Assembly: GCF_902497745.1 (NCBI RefSeq)
Contig: NZ_CABVHJ010000002.1
Location: 460,284-524,283 of the forward strand
Direction: 5' to 3'
Length of the DNA: 64,000 nucleotides
Source of the DNA: Pseudomonas fluorescens
GTDB taxonomy: Bacteria; Pseudomonadota; Gammaproteobacteria; Pseudomonadales; Pseudomonadaceae
Below are positions 1-10,335 of the stretch, piece after piece. A program made the translations under genes and the position numbers. Each line of letters starts with the position of its first letter. The stretch's first letter is position 1. A model generated the notes under the pieces. It was given only the letters and a program-made list of their open reading frames with translations. It was not told the origin of the DNA and did not search any database.

Positions 1-87
1 GACGAAGAGGTGGCAGCTGTACGCAGGTTGGAAACCCGGGCAGCGGCGACCCGGTCGACCCGAAGGTCTCCCGCGCACAGCCGCCAT
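1..87 (-). CDS. Possible small ORF cut by the window edge
   Basis: On the minus strand an ATG at 87 opens a frame of 29 codons that runs off the left edge without a stop. The product is rich in Arg, Gly and Pro (begins MAAVRGRPSGRPG). The 1-250 stretch around it has no other convincing gene. No family is recognised and no ribosome site is clear, so this could equally be part of a repeated non-coding element. Confidence 0.2.
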   Translation of the reverse strand, partial: MAAVRGRPSGRPGRRCPGFQPAYSCHLFV

Positions 88-300
88 AACGGACTGCACA
101 CATTCGAAGTGCGCAAGGATACGTTATGAAAGGCGTGTACGCGCCACTAATACCCGTCGGGGTTTCCAGTCCCGGTCGCTGATTTGGCAGCGACGAACAC
201 AGGCTAGAGACCCGACGTCCGACGGACAACCTGAAAACCTTGTGGGAACGTTCCGCAAATTCAAAACAACCTTAAACATCCCGAATTGAAATACGCACAG

Positions 301-404
301 GTAGGAGCTGCCGAAGGCTCGGGCCGCGATCGGACGATCTTTTGATTTTGCATTTAAAAAACACGATCAAAAGATCGCAGCCTCGTTTCATTCGACAGCT
401 CCTG
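301..404. repeat. REP-type inverted repeat pair (GTAGGAGCTGCCG / GATCTTTTGATC class)
   Basis: The left arm starts GTAGGAGCTGCCGAAGGCT and ends near GATCTTTTGAT. The right arm is its inverted copy (ATCAAAAGATCGCAGCC ... AGCTCCT), somewhat decayed, with an AT-rich centre of about 20 bp. The same class recurs in cleaner form at 25908-25991. The remainder of 88-596 holds no gene I can support. Confidence 0.75.
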
Positions 405-596
405 TCGCCACTGCGCCGTCCCCTTGCAGGGTCAGTTGGCGGGTGATGCGCGGCGATGGCGGCAACCCGTATTTCCGCTGGTTCGTCGGCAAATAAACCA
501 CGGCTGAGGACTTTTCGACGCGAAACAGGTAGGGTGCGCAAAATCAAAGTGCCATTACTGGACCGCGTCGCAGGTTTTCATGGAGTTGTACACGCA

Positions 597-2225
597 ATGA
601 GTTGCTGGACCGTCCTTGGCCTCACGGCCGACGCCGATACGCGCAGTATCAAACGCCAATACGCTGCCCTGCTCAAACAGACCCGTCCGGACGAAGACGC
701 CGAGGGCTTCCAGCGCCTGCGTGACGCCTACGAGCAAGCCCTGAATTACAAGGAATGGGCGCAGGCCAACGAAGACAACGAAGCGCAGGACGACAGCTGG
801 GATTTGACCGGCCTGACCGTGGTCGAAGTCGATGCCTTGCAACAGGCAACTCGCTCGCTGCACGGCACCAGCCTTGCGCAGTTGCAACAGCGCCATGCCC
901 TCGCCGTTGAGCAGGGTTGCGCGCATATCCTCGAAGAGACCCTGCTGCAGCATTGCATCGAGAACCCGCAAACATCAGCGCCGATGGTCGATTGGGCGGT
1001 GCAGACCTATCACTGGTTCAGTGCCTGGCAACGGCTGGAACTGGACGAGGAATCGATCGAGCATTTGCTGACGCAACAACGCCAGCGCATCACTCGACCG
1101 TTGGCTGACGCTCTCGAACACGAAGACAGCGACGTCTTTTTACAGGCCTACGTCCAATGCGGCCAATGTCTATGGCTTGACGCTGAAGTTCACCGGCAGT
1201 GGTTCAACCTGTTCCTGAGCCGTCTGTTGTTGGACAGCGAATACTGGTCCTCCGAAATTTTCGAACAGGTGTGTGCTGGCCAGGGCTGGCATTCCGGCCC
1301 GGCCAACCGTTGCCCGCAAGATGAATGGAAGCGTCTGGTCGCGCGCCATGAGGCACCGATTTTTATCGCGCAACAACGTCAGCTCGCGCAAGAGCCGCCC
1401 GCCACTGCCGAACACCGCGCCGCCCGCCTGTTGCTCGGCACTGGCCCGTTCAGCCAGCGTCGCGCGCTGGCCCGGCGCCTGCGTGAGAAAGATTGGGAAC
1501 ATTGCCGACATTTGAGTTCGGCGCTGTACGCCAATCATCCGAAGGTCTGCGCTGAGTTGCCCGGTGGCACCGCGTTCTTCTGGCGCGACTGGGAACTGAA
1601 ACGCGGCGAATGGCCGACCTACGTTGGCGTGGTGCTGGCCTGTCTGATCGGTGCGTTTACTCATTTCATCCCGCTGGGGCTGCGCGTCACCGGGCTGATC
1701 AATATCGTCATGACCTCAACGATCGTGTTTGGAGTGATCGCTGCGGGCATCAACTGGCTGACTCACGAACTGGCGCACACCCATTGGCAGCTGGATGACC
1801 GCCTCAGCGCGCGGTTGTGGCCGGGGTTCGCCAAGGACGCTGCGCCGTTCGGCGTGCTGCGCGACCTGATTCCCTGCGCACTGATGGTGGCCGGGCTCAG
1901 CTGGTTTTTCGGCCCCATCGCTGGCGTCGTCTATGCCGCGACACTGGCCTGCGTGGGTTTGATCCGTCGCCGTCAGGTCAAGCCACACACGTCCTGGGAA
2001 AAGACCAACCTGCCGGCGAAAATCGGCCTGACGCTACTTGGGGTTGTCGCCCTGGTGCTGGTGCTGGGCGTGTTCAAAGTGGCCGCCGGCCAAGGCACGG
2101 TCAATCGCAATCAGGGCCTGCAACCCTGGGCGGAGCGTTTGTGTAGCCGGTTGCCGGCGAGTTCTTTCGATTGCGGCGCTCCGGCCACCCGTGAACAGTG
2201 GTATCCCGCGGAGGCACGGCCATGA
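597..2225 (+). CDS. Membrane-anchored J-domain-like protein
   Basis: A 542-residue protein. Residues 1-50 read as a J domain (MSCWTVLGL ... RSIKRQYAALLKQ ... EGFQRLRDAYEQAL), but the catalytic HPD tripeptide is RPD here (in KQTRPDED). Ordinary DnaK stimulation is therefore doubtful. The middle is a soluble alpha-helical region of about 280 residues, and the C-terminal third has four or five hydrophobic segments (for example VGVVLACLIGAF and LLGVVALVLVLGVF). I chose the ATG at 597 because it begins the J domain and has GGAG about 12 bases upstream; the frame is open back to 456 but that extension has no domain. The stop overlaps the next start (ATGA), so the two genes are coupled. Confidence 0.8.
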   Translation: MSCWTVLGLTADADTRSIKRQYAALLKQTRPDEDAEGFQRLRDAYEQALNYKEWAQANEDNEAQDDSWDLTGLTVVEVDALQQATRSLHGTSLAQLQQRHALAVEQGCAHILEETLLQHCIENPQTSAPMVDWAVQTYHWFSAWQRLELDEESIEHLLTQQRQRITRPLADALEHEDSDVFLQAYVQCGQCLWLDAEVHRQWFNLFLSRLLLDSEYWSSEIFEQVCAGQGWHSGPANRCPQDEWKRLVARHEAPIFIAQQRQLAQEPPATAEHRAARLLLGTGPFSQRRALARRLREKDWEHCRHLSSALYANHPKVCAELPGGTAFFWRDWELKRGEWPTYVGVVLACLIGAFTHFIPLGLRVTGLINIVMTSTIVFGVIAAGINWLTHELAHTHWQLDDRLSARLWPGFAKDAAPFGVLRDLIPCALMVAGLSWFFGPIAGVVYAATLACVGLIRRRQVKPHTSWEKTNLPAKIGLTLLGVVALVLVLGVFKVAAGQGTVNRNQGLQPWAERLCSRLPASSFDCGAPATREQWYPAEARP

Positions 2226-3217
2226 CGTCGAGATTCATGTTTGTCAGCGGCGTAGTGGTCGTTCTGGTGGTGATGGGGCTGTCGAGCGCGACCCGACCGT
2301 TCCTGAAGCTCGACCTGTGGCTTGATCAGCGCGAATCCCCCGTGACCGCGCAGGCCAACGCGTTGAGTCCGATCATCGCCTGCGTCAACCGCGTCGATGT
2401 GCACTGGCGCAACGCCTACGACAAAAACGAACATCAGCGGCCAACCCGTGATGCATTCGGAAAGTATATTTCCGAGCCACAGGATTTCGATAACAGCGAT
2501 GCGTTCACTGTGCGTGACATCCAGGAGGATACCTGCCTGCGGGATATCAACGAAAAGCTCGAGCTGCTGGCATACCAGCCAGCGCTGTCGCAGAAAGTCC
2601 GTGACTACGCGCAAGCACTGAAGTGGGCATCGGTGATTTCGCCACCGACTCGACTCGATAAAAGTGCGAGCTTCTTTGTCGTCCCGTTTGACCAGACACC
2701 GCGAGTTCTGGCGCAAATTCAGACCGCCAGCAATGCCTATATCAACGCATCGACTGCCTTGAGGAAAGAACTACTGCCACTGGACGTCGCGCAGCGACCC
2801 GAACAGCTCAAGCTCCTTGAGGAACGCGTAGGCAAGGAGATCCACTGGTCGCTGCTGGCGTACATGATTCAGGCCCGGGAGACACTGGAACTGCTGGAAG
2901 ACGGGATGAAACACCGCACCCTGACCGCGCAAGCCGTGGCCGAAACCACCGCTGATCTGCAACAGGCGTGGAATCGCGGTGGGCCTTTCATCGGCCCGCG
3001 TGAGCCTGGTTTCCGTAACAAAGACGATGATGCGCGCGAGCTGTGGCGCCACATCCGTGAGCCTGCGCAGCACTATCTCGAGGCACTGAACACCCTGCAC
3101 AAGGACTGGCAGAACCACGCCGAACCGCAACGCTTGAGCGACGACTACTACGCCGTCACCCGTGGCTACGACGCCCTGCTCAGCCACTACAACCGTCAGG
3201 CACGCGCCAATTTCTGA
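2222..3217 (+). CDS. DUF3829-like envelope protein
   Basis: A 331-residue protein with one N-terminal hydrophobic segment (FVSGVVVVLVVMGLSS), then a soluble helical domain with the look of the DUF3829/YiiG family. It contains Asn/Tyr-rich helices, a central stretch of Glu/Leu helices, and a C-terminus ending in LSHYNRQARANF. It is translationally coupled to the J-domain protein through an ATGA overlap and has a strong site (GGAGGCACGGCC before ATG). It probably sits in the inner membrane facing the periplasm and works with the upstream protein. Function unknown. Confidence 0.75.
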   Translation: MTSRFMFVSGVVVVLVVMGLSSATRPFLKLDLWLDQRESPVTAQANALSPIIACVNRVDVHWRNAYDKNEHQRPTRDAFGKYISEPQDFDNSDAFTVRDIQEDTCLRDINEKLELLAYQPALSQKVRDYAQALKWASVISPPTRLDKSASFFVVPFDQTPRVLAQIQTASNAYINASTALRKELLPLDVAQRPEQLKLLEERVGKEIHWSLLAYMIQARETLELLEDGMKHRTLTAQAVAETTADLQQAWNRGGPFIGPREPGFRNKDDDARELWRHIREPAQHYLEALNTLHKDWQNHAEPQRLSDDYYAVTRGYDALLSHYNRQARANF

Positions 3218-3266
3218 GGGTGTGCACAGGCCGGACGGTCCTCGCGGACAATCCGGCCTCGTACGT

Positions 3267-3941
3267 TTACTTGGCTGCCTTGAGCTTCAGATACGACTGA
3301 CGCAGGTCTGAGGCCCAGCCATCAATGACGGGTTTGACGTCGTTAGTGCTCATTGCCTGCGAATCATTTTCCAGTGGTTTGCCGGTGCCTTTGCGCACCA
3401 CTTGCGCGACGACCTTGTTGTTCGCGCCATCGAGGAACACCGCTTCGGTGGCCAGAGTGGTTTCCTGATCGCGGATACCGCTGGCCGTGCTGACCGCTGC
3501 GGCGACCAGAGCGATCGGAATCACTTCATACGCGTGCAGGCCTTCGGTCTTGCTGCTCACGGCGGTGATCGCCGCACGCACCACAATCACGCCAGGGCCT
3601 GGGCCGGTGGCCAGCGGCAAGTCTTTGCCGATCTCACGTTTGAGTGCCTGATCGTAGTAGGAGGTAATGCCATTAAGGGTTTGCTGGGAGATCTTCGCGG
3701 TCGGTTGCGGTTTCGGGTAGAGCTGGGTCGGCTCGATATACACACTGGTGAATTTCCTGACGTCGACCTTCGGATCGATCCAGCGCATGACCTCGGCACC
3801 GGACGGGGATTTGGCCTCCTTGAGCTGGCTGTAGTCCTTGAGGAAGCCGGAGTACTCTTTAGGGTCGACGGTTTTGCTGGAACAACCTACCACTGCGAGG
3901 GTGGCAAAACACAGTGTGCCCATCATCACTGCTAGCTTCAT
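3267..3941 (-). CDS. DUF3313 family lipoprotein
   Basis: A 224-residue exported lipoprotein. The signal peptide MKLAVMMGTLCFATLAVVGC ends in a lipobox (VVGC-S, Cys20). The mature part matches the DUF3313 layout: EYSGFLKDYSQL near the start, then PKVDVRKFTSVYIEP, then an alternating-strand domain with VVRAAITAVS and a C-terminal DGWASDLRQSYLKL. It lies convergent to the previous gene and divergent from the cytochrome at 4154. The anchor has Ser at +2 after Cys, which predicts outer-membrane sorting. Function unknown. Confidence 0.85.
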   Translation of the reverse strand: MKLAVMMGTLCFATLAVVGCSSKTVDPKEYSGFLKDYSQLKEAKSPSGAEVMRWIDPKVDVRKFTSVYIEPTQLYPKPQPTAKISQQTLNGITSYYDQALKREIGKDLPLATGPGPGVIVVRAAITAVSSKTEGLHAYEVIPIALVAAAVSTASGIRDQETTLATEAVFLDGANNKVVAQVVRKGTGKPLENDSQAMSTNDVKPVIDGWASDLRQSYLKLKAAK

Positions 3942-4153
3942 GCTGTAACTCCTGTCAGAAGGCCGAAAACTTTGCCTGGGGGAGTTACAGGTATAGCTAA
4001 AACCTCAGTAATTGCGATTGCAAAGCACAATATTCACGCAAGGCTGCGCGGCGCATCACAACGGTCATTTGACAGACACCGGTCATCCGGCAAAGCTGCA
4101 CCGGGCTTGAACGCACGCCAGACGGCAAATGCACCTGGACTACGGAAGTCGCA

Positions 4154-6514
4154 ATGCCCAAGCATAAAAATAAAACAGCACAACCTGACCCTGATTCGCC
4201 TCGATCTTCACTCTCAAAATATCTGTTCCCGATCACCATTGGCGTGCTGCTGGCCGCCGTGGCGGGGATTGGCTGGTTTCTGTTCAGCCCGGCTTCGGTG
4301 CCGGTGAAACCTGCGCCGGTCAGCGCCCCCGTTGTCGCCCCCGCCAAGCCGCAAGCCGTGCTCGCAAGCAAACCGGCAACCATGGTGGATGAACAACAAT
4401 GTCAAGGTTGCCACTCCGAACAGGTCAAGGACTGGCAAGGCTCACATCACCAATTGGCGATGCAGGCGGCGAACGCTGAAACGATGCTCGGTGATTTCAA
4501 CAACGTCGTCTTCAAAGCTGAAAACGAGATCACACGTTTCTCACGCAAGGTCGATGCGTTCTGGGTCAACACGCCCGGTATCGACGGCAAGAATGCCGAC
4601 TTCAAAGTCGCCTACACTTTCGGCATCGCGCCGCTGCAGCAGTACCTGATCGAAGTCGGTGAAGGCCGTTTGCAGGCACTCGGTGTGGCGTGGGATACCG
4701 AGAAAAACCGCTGGTTCCACCTCTACCCCGGCCAGGGCGTGAACTTCAAGAACCCGCTGCACTGGAGCAAGCCAAGCCAGAACGCCAACTTCATGTGTGT
4801 CGAGTGCCACACCACCGGTTTCAAGCGCAATTTCGATGCGTCTAGCAATACCTTCAACAGTCAGTGGAACAGTCTCGGCGTCGGTTGCCAGGCGTGTCAC
4901 GGGCCGGCATCAAATCACTTGGAATGGACGCAGAAAAAAACTGATCTGATCCATCAGGGTTTCGATGTCGATCTCAAGGACAAGAACGCCACCGTCGAGA
5001 TCGAAACCTGCGCCCGCTGCCATGCGCGCCGTGCGCCTTTGGGTGATGGCTACACCGTCGGCAAGCGCTTGATGGACGACTACCTGCCGAGCACCCTCAC
5101 CCGCGAGTTGTATGCGCTGGACGGCAAGATCAAGGATGAGGTCTTCGAACATGGCTCGTTTCTGCAGAGCAAAATGTTCGACAAAGGTGTGCGGTGCAGC
5201 AACTGCCACAACCCACACAGCAGCGAACTGAAAGCAGCGGGCAACGCGGTGTGCCTGCAATGCCACAACACCGCCGGCAAGACTTCAATCGAAGGTGTCG
5301 ACGGCAAAGGCCTGCAAGCGAAGAACTACGATTCCATTGAACACACCCGTCACACCCCGGGGCAGCCCGGTTCGCAGTGCGTGGATTGTCATATGCCCGG
5401 CAAGTTCTACATGGGCAACGACTTCCGCCATGACCACAGTTTCAGCATTCCCAACCCGGAGCGAGCGCAGAAGCTCGGCACGCCGGACGCGTGTCTGACC
5501 TGTCACCAAGGCAAGGCTGGCGACAAGGTCACCGCGCAGTTCAAGTTGTGGAATGCCTCCTCTACACCGCAGGCACCGCGTTATGACGAAAGCCTGTGGC
5601 TTATCCGCAATGGTCAGCCGGGCGCCGCTGATGCGCTGTACGAACAGTTGCAGCGCAGCAACTTGCCAGCGATCCAGCGCTCGACATTGCTTGCGGAGTT
5701 GCCGCTGTATCCGAGTGAACAGGCGTTGAAACTGGCGACGATGGACCTGAAGAACCCGGCACCTCAGGTGCGTGAAAGTGCTGTGCGGGCGATCAGTGCG
5801 TTCCTGCCGCCGCCGGAGCGCGCGCCGATGTTGGCGCCGTTGCTGGGTGATCCAGTGAAAGCGGTACGCATCATTGCCGCGCGGGATCTGTTGAGTGTTG
5901 CGCGCGATGGCGGTCTTGGCGCAGCGCAAGCCAATTGGGATGCGGCGATTGGCGAATATGAAGCGGTGCAGAAGAGCCTGCTGGAACGTGCCGAGGCCAA
6001 TCTGAATCTGGCGATGCTGTATCAGGCCAGTGGCCGTGGTTCGGAAGTGGAAGGTCTGCTGCGCTCGGCACTCAAGCGCGACCCGGATTTCTACCCGGCG
6101 CTGGTGACGCTGGTGCAGTGGCTGGAGGCCAATGGCCGACTTCCCGAATCGCAAAAGTTGCTGGATGACAGCCTCAGGCAACATCCGGACGTGGCGCTGT
6201 TACAGCACACCCAAGGTCTGTCGCTGATCCGCGCGGGCAAGGCTGCCGACGCCATGTCACCGCTGAAGAAAGCCGCGCAACTGGAACCGCAGAACGCGCA
6301 GTACGGTTATGTGCTGGCGGTGGCGCTGCATGAAAGCGGCAAGGTCGATGAGGCGTGCGCTGTGCTGGAAGGTTTGCTCAAGGTGCAACCGGCGAACCGC
6401 AATGCGCGGTTGTCGCTGATTCAGTGGTATCTCGACAGTGGGCAGGAGCCGAAGGCGCAGGTGCTGTTGCAAGGGTGGAAGAAGATGAACATGGGGGATC
6501 CGGCGCTTAAGTGA
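4154..6514 (+). CDS. Octaheme c-type cytochrome with C-terminal TPR region
   Basis: A 786-residue protein anchored by one N-terminal membrane helix (residues about 24-45) followed by a Pro/Ala/Val linker. Eight CXXCH haem motifs are visible: CQGCH (Cys83), CVECH, CQACH, CARCH, CSNCH, CLQCH, CVDCH and CLTCH, all in the first 450 residues. The C-terminal 330 residues form HEAT- then TPR-like helices (NLNLAMLYQASGRGSEVEGLL; DACAVLEGLLKVQP-type units). It should be periplasmic and carry electrons, with the repeats binding partners. It resembles multihaem cytochromes of the nitrite/hydroxylamine/tetrathionate reductase superfamily, but no substrate can be read from sequence. GGAAG lies upstream of the ATG. 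It stands alone, with no cytochrome-partner gene beside it. Confidence 0.88.
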   Translation: MPKHKNKTAQPDPDSPRSSLSKYLFPITIGVLLAAVAGIGWFLFSPASVPVKPAPVSAPVVAPAKPQAVLASKPATMVDEQQCQGCHSEQVKDWQGSHHQLAMQAANAETMLGDFNNVVFKAENEITRFSRKVDAFWVNTPGIDGKNADFKVAYTFGIAPLQQYLIEVGEGRLQALGVAWDTEKNRWFHLYPGQGVNFKNPLHWSKPSQNANFMCVECHTTGFKRNFDASSNTFNSQWNSLGVGCQACHGPASNHLEWTQKKTDLIHQGFDVDLKDKNATVEIETCARCHARRAPLGDGYTVGKRLMDDYLPSTLTRELYALDGKIKDEVFEHGSFLQSKMFDKGVRCSNCHNPHSSELKAAGNAVCLQCHNTAGKTSIEGVDGKGLQAKNYDSIEHTRHTPGQPGSQCVDCHMPGKFYMGNDFRHDHSFSIPNPERAQKLGTPDACLTCHQGKAGDKVTAQFKLWNASSTPQAPRYDESLWLIRNGQPGAADALYEQLQRSNLPAIQRSTLLAELPLYPSEQALKLATMDLKNPAPQVRESAVRAISAFLPPPERAPMLAPLLGDPVKAVRIIAARDLLSVARDGGLGAAQANWDAAIGEYEAVQKSLLERAEANLNLAMLYQASGRGSEVEGLLRSALKRDPDFYPALVTLVQWLEANGRLPESQKLLDDSLRQHPDVALLQHTQGLSLIRAGKAADAMSPLKKAAQLEPQNAQYGYVLAVALHESGKVDEACAVLEGLLKVQPANRNARLSLIQWYLDSGQEPKAQVLLQGWKKMNMGDPALK

Positions 6515-6532
6515 TTGGCTGGAGATTGGCTT

Positions 6533-6710
6533 CCCTCACCCTAACCCTCTCCCAGAGGGAGAGGGGACCGACCGAGTTGAATGGCGAGGTACATCGACCT
6601 GAAAAATAGAGTCGAATATGGATTCAAAGCCAATCGCTCAGGTCGGTGTATCTCTCAAATATCCCCCATTCAGTCCCCTCTCCCTCCGGGAGAGGGTTAG
6701 GGTGAGGGGC
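6533..6710. repeat. Long inverted repeat, CCCTCACCCTAACCCTCTCCC family
   Basis: The two arms CCCTCACCCTAACCCTCTCCC...GAGAGGGGAC and its inverted copy GTCCCCTCTCCCTCCGGGAGAGGG...GTGAGGGG flank about 110 bp. The element lies between convergent genes (cytochrome on +, membrane protein on -). The same family occurs at 12018-12289 in a longer form. It may act as a bidirectional terminator, and it looks like a dispersed non-autonomous repeat. Confidence 0.8.
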
Positions 6711-6728
6711 TCTTAAGGGTTCACCCGA

Positions 6729-7703
6729 TTACCAGGACGACGTCTCACCACTACGCAACGCCATCTCCCGCCGACTATTAATGTGCATCGCCTTGATCAG
6801 CGACACCGTCCCCACCAGCAGAATCGCCGCACCCAACAGGAAATCGATGTTGTACAACTGGAAGTCCTGCACCGGCCCGATCAGCAGCACCCGCACGATT
6901 GCAGCGCCCAACAGCGTGGCAAGGAAGTCGATCCCAGGTTCATTACGGTAGAACACCAGCAACAGCGGCAGGCACAGCACCAACAGCAGCAACAACACGA
7001 CAACCTTGAACGAGCCTTTGCGCTCGACACTGAAGGCACATTCGTGCGGCCCGTACGCTTTGTAATCCTCGTCGCGGATCATCGAGTTGTTCTCGTTGAT
7101 GTAGTCGACACGGTTGTACTTCTGGATCGGTGTGAAGGTATTGGACATCTCCATCAACGTGGTGATGTTCTTGAAGCGCAGATCAATTCGCTCGCTGCCC
7201 TTGAGGTAATAAAGCACCGGTTTATAGCCGTAGCGGTAGTTGTCGAAAGGGAATTCAGTGACTTGACCCTGCACTCCGATCGGCCGTGGTTCAAGTTCGG
7301 CGTAGGCGCTTTTGTTGGTGGCCGACAGGTTGCGGCTCAGCGGCTGGACCTTGATCTGCTCAAGGAAGATCGGTGTGACGCCGTAGGACCACTGCAACGG
7401 TTCCAGACGCAGGCGCAGTTCGTTGCGGCCCAGGTCGTAACGGTTGAAGGTGCGTTCCGAAACCACCAGGGAGCCGCTTAGCATGAACTCGCCGCGCAGG
7501 TTATTGGTGACGCGCAAGGTCAGTTGGTCCTTGCCCAGCAACGCCGCTTCGGTGGACGGTGGCGTGCCGCACCACGCGGTGCTTTCGCCGACACCGCCAA
7601 GCTGACCGCTGCGGTTTTCCTTGAATACATAAAAGTAACTGGCCCACAGCGTCACCATCAAAAGCAACGCTGTGAGGCCGAGGATTTTTTTGCCCGGACT
7701 CAC
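6729..7703 (-). CDS. Membrane protein of unknown function
   Basis: A 324-residue protein. It has an N-terminal membrane helix (KKILGLTALLLMVTLWASYFYVF), then about 190 residues of predicted extracytoplasmic beta-rich domain (LTLRVTNNLRGEFMLSGSLVVSERTF; QGQVTEFPFDNYRYGYKPV). Two or three C-terminal helices follow (VVVLLLLLVLCLPLLLVFY; FLATLLGAAIVRVLLIGPV; FLLGAAILLVGTVSLI). The arrangement resembles the DUF4436 family, though I am not sure. The FPFDNY motif is typical of that membrane domain. It is monocistronic as far as can be seen, and its start is preceded by GAAGAAGGGAGTC. Confidence 0.7.
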   Translation of the reverse strand: MSPGKKILGLTALLLMVTLWASYFYVFKENRSGQLGGVGESTAWCGTPPSTEAALLGKDQLTLRVTNNLRGEFMLSGSLVVSERTFNRYDLGRNELRLRLEPLQWSYGVTPIFLEQIKVQPLSRNLSATNKSAYAELEPRPIGVQGQVTEFPFDNYRYGYKPVLYYLKGSERIDLRFKNITTLMEMSNTFTPIQKYNRVDYINENNSMIRDEDYKAYGPHECAFSVERKGSFKVVVLLLLLVLCLPLLLVFYRNEPGIDFLATLLGAAIVRVLLIGPVQDFQLYNIDFLLGAAILLVGTVSLIKAMHINSRREMALRSGETSSW

Positions 7704-7844
7704 TGATCAGACTCCCTTCTTCGGTTCCATCGTCCAGCCGAAAACCCGCTGGCGACGGCGACTCTACCAAAAGGCCACCATCGACCCAAGGAAAAATGCC
7801 CAATCGGTAAGGTTCCTAAGGGTTTCCCCTGTCCGGGCAAAGGG

Positions 7845-8320
7845 TTAGCGCCGCCGAAAAAGCGGTCGCGGTTCAATTACCGAACGCCCATACAGCACGC
7901 TCATCCCGGCCAATCCCTTTAGTGCATCCTCAGCCGATTTATCCTCACGCACCGCAAAACTGTCGAACCCGCACTGGCGCATATGGCTGAGCTGATCGCG
8001 CAACACATCGCCAATCGCGCGCAACTCCCCTGACCAGCCGAACCGACTGCGCAGCAGATACGCCTGGCTGTAAGCGCGGCCGTCGCGAAAACTCGGGAAG
8101 TCCAGCGCAATCAGCGGCAGAGATCGCAACCACGGCACCAGGCTTTCGACCTCATCGTCCGGGCCAAGCCACACCGCATGAGTCGACGGTGATTCCAGCC
8201 AATACCCCAGCGGCAACATCAACAACCCGTCAGGCCTTGGCGTCGAAGGCTCACGTACCAGCGTCCATGGATCATCCGTGACTATCCGCGCCACGCCCTG
8301 CTCCAGCCGCAACAGATTGT

Positions 8321-8324
<4 letters not shown>
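7845..8324 (-). CDS. DUF934 domain protein, partner of sulfite/nitrite reductase
   Basis: A 159-residue protein of the DUF934 family, which in proteobacteria is almost always encoded directly after a CysI-type reductase. Visible family features are the central LIALDFPSFRDGRAYSQAYLLRSRFGW block and RAIGDVLRDQLSHMRQCGFDSF. Its start overlaps the last codons of the upstream reductase by four bases (ATGA), so the two are co-translated. Its biochemical role is not established; an assembly or specificity role in assimilatory sulfite or nitrite reduction is the usual inference. Confidence 0.88.
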
Positions 8325-9994
<1,670 letters not shown>

Positions 9995-10020
9995 GCAACT
10001 GCCACCTCATCAGTTATTCC

Positions 10021-10110
10021 TGTGGGAGCGAGCCTGCTCGCGAATGCGGTGTGTCAGGCAACTGCATTGTTGGCTGACACACCGCATTCGCGAGCAGGCT
10101 CGCTCCCACA
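10021..10110. repeat. REP-type inverted repeat (TGTGGGAGCGAGCCTGCTCGCG class)
   Basis: A near-perfect long palindrome. TGTGGGAGCGAGCCTGCTCG...GCGGTGTGTCA on the left is repeated inverted on the right, with a centre of about 20 bp. It lies in the 341-bp region between divergent cysI-like and ccoN genes. The rest of that region (10111-10335) holds no gene. I looked for an Anr/Fnr box (TTGAT-N4-ATCAA) there and saw none that is convincing. Confidence 0.85.
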
Positions 10111-10335
10111 GTTTTCTTCAGAGCACTATGACGAAGCAGCGCAGCACGTTACAGATTCACCTGAAGCGATAAAAACCATATCAGGGCGCGGCAGAACGCC
10201 GCAGTCTGCCCTTAAATCTGATCCGCACAAATCAAGGATTCCTGAGCCTGTTTTGTTTCTGACGGGGTTTCTACAGTGCAGCTCATGCCAGACCGGGTGG
10301 CCTGGCAAGACTTTGCAACCGTGGATGAACTGACC

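Noticed and set aside
456..596. N-terminal extension of the J-domain protein to an upstream ATG
   Set aside because: The J domain begins at 597, a ribosome site precedes that ATG, and the extension has no domain.
10111..10335. Anr/Fnr box upstream of ccoN
   Set aside because: The nearest candidate (CTGATCCGCACAAATCAA) has eight bases between half-sites where four are expected.
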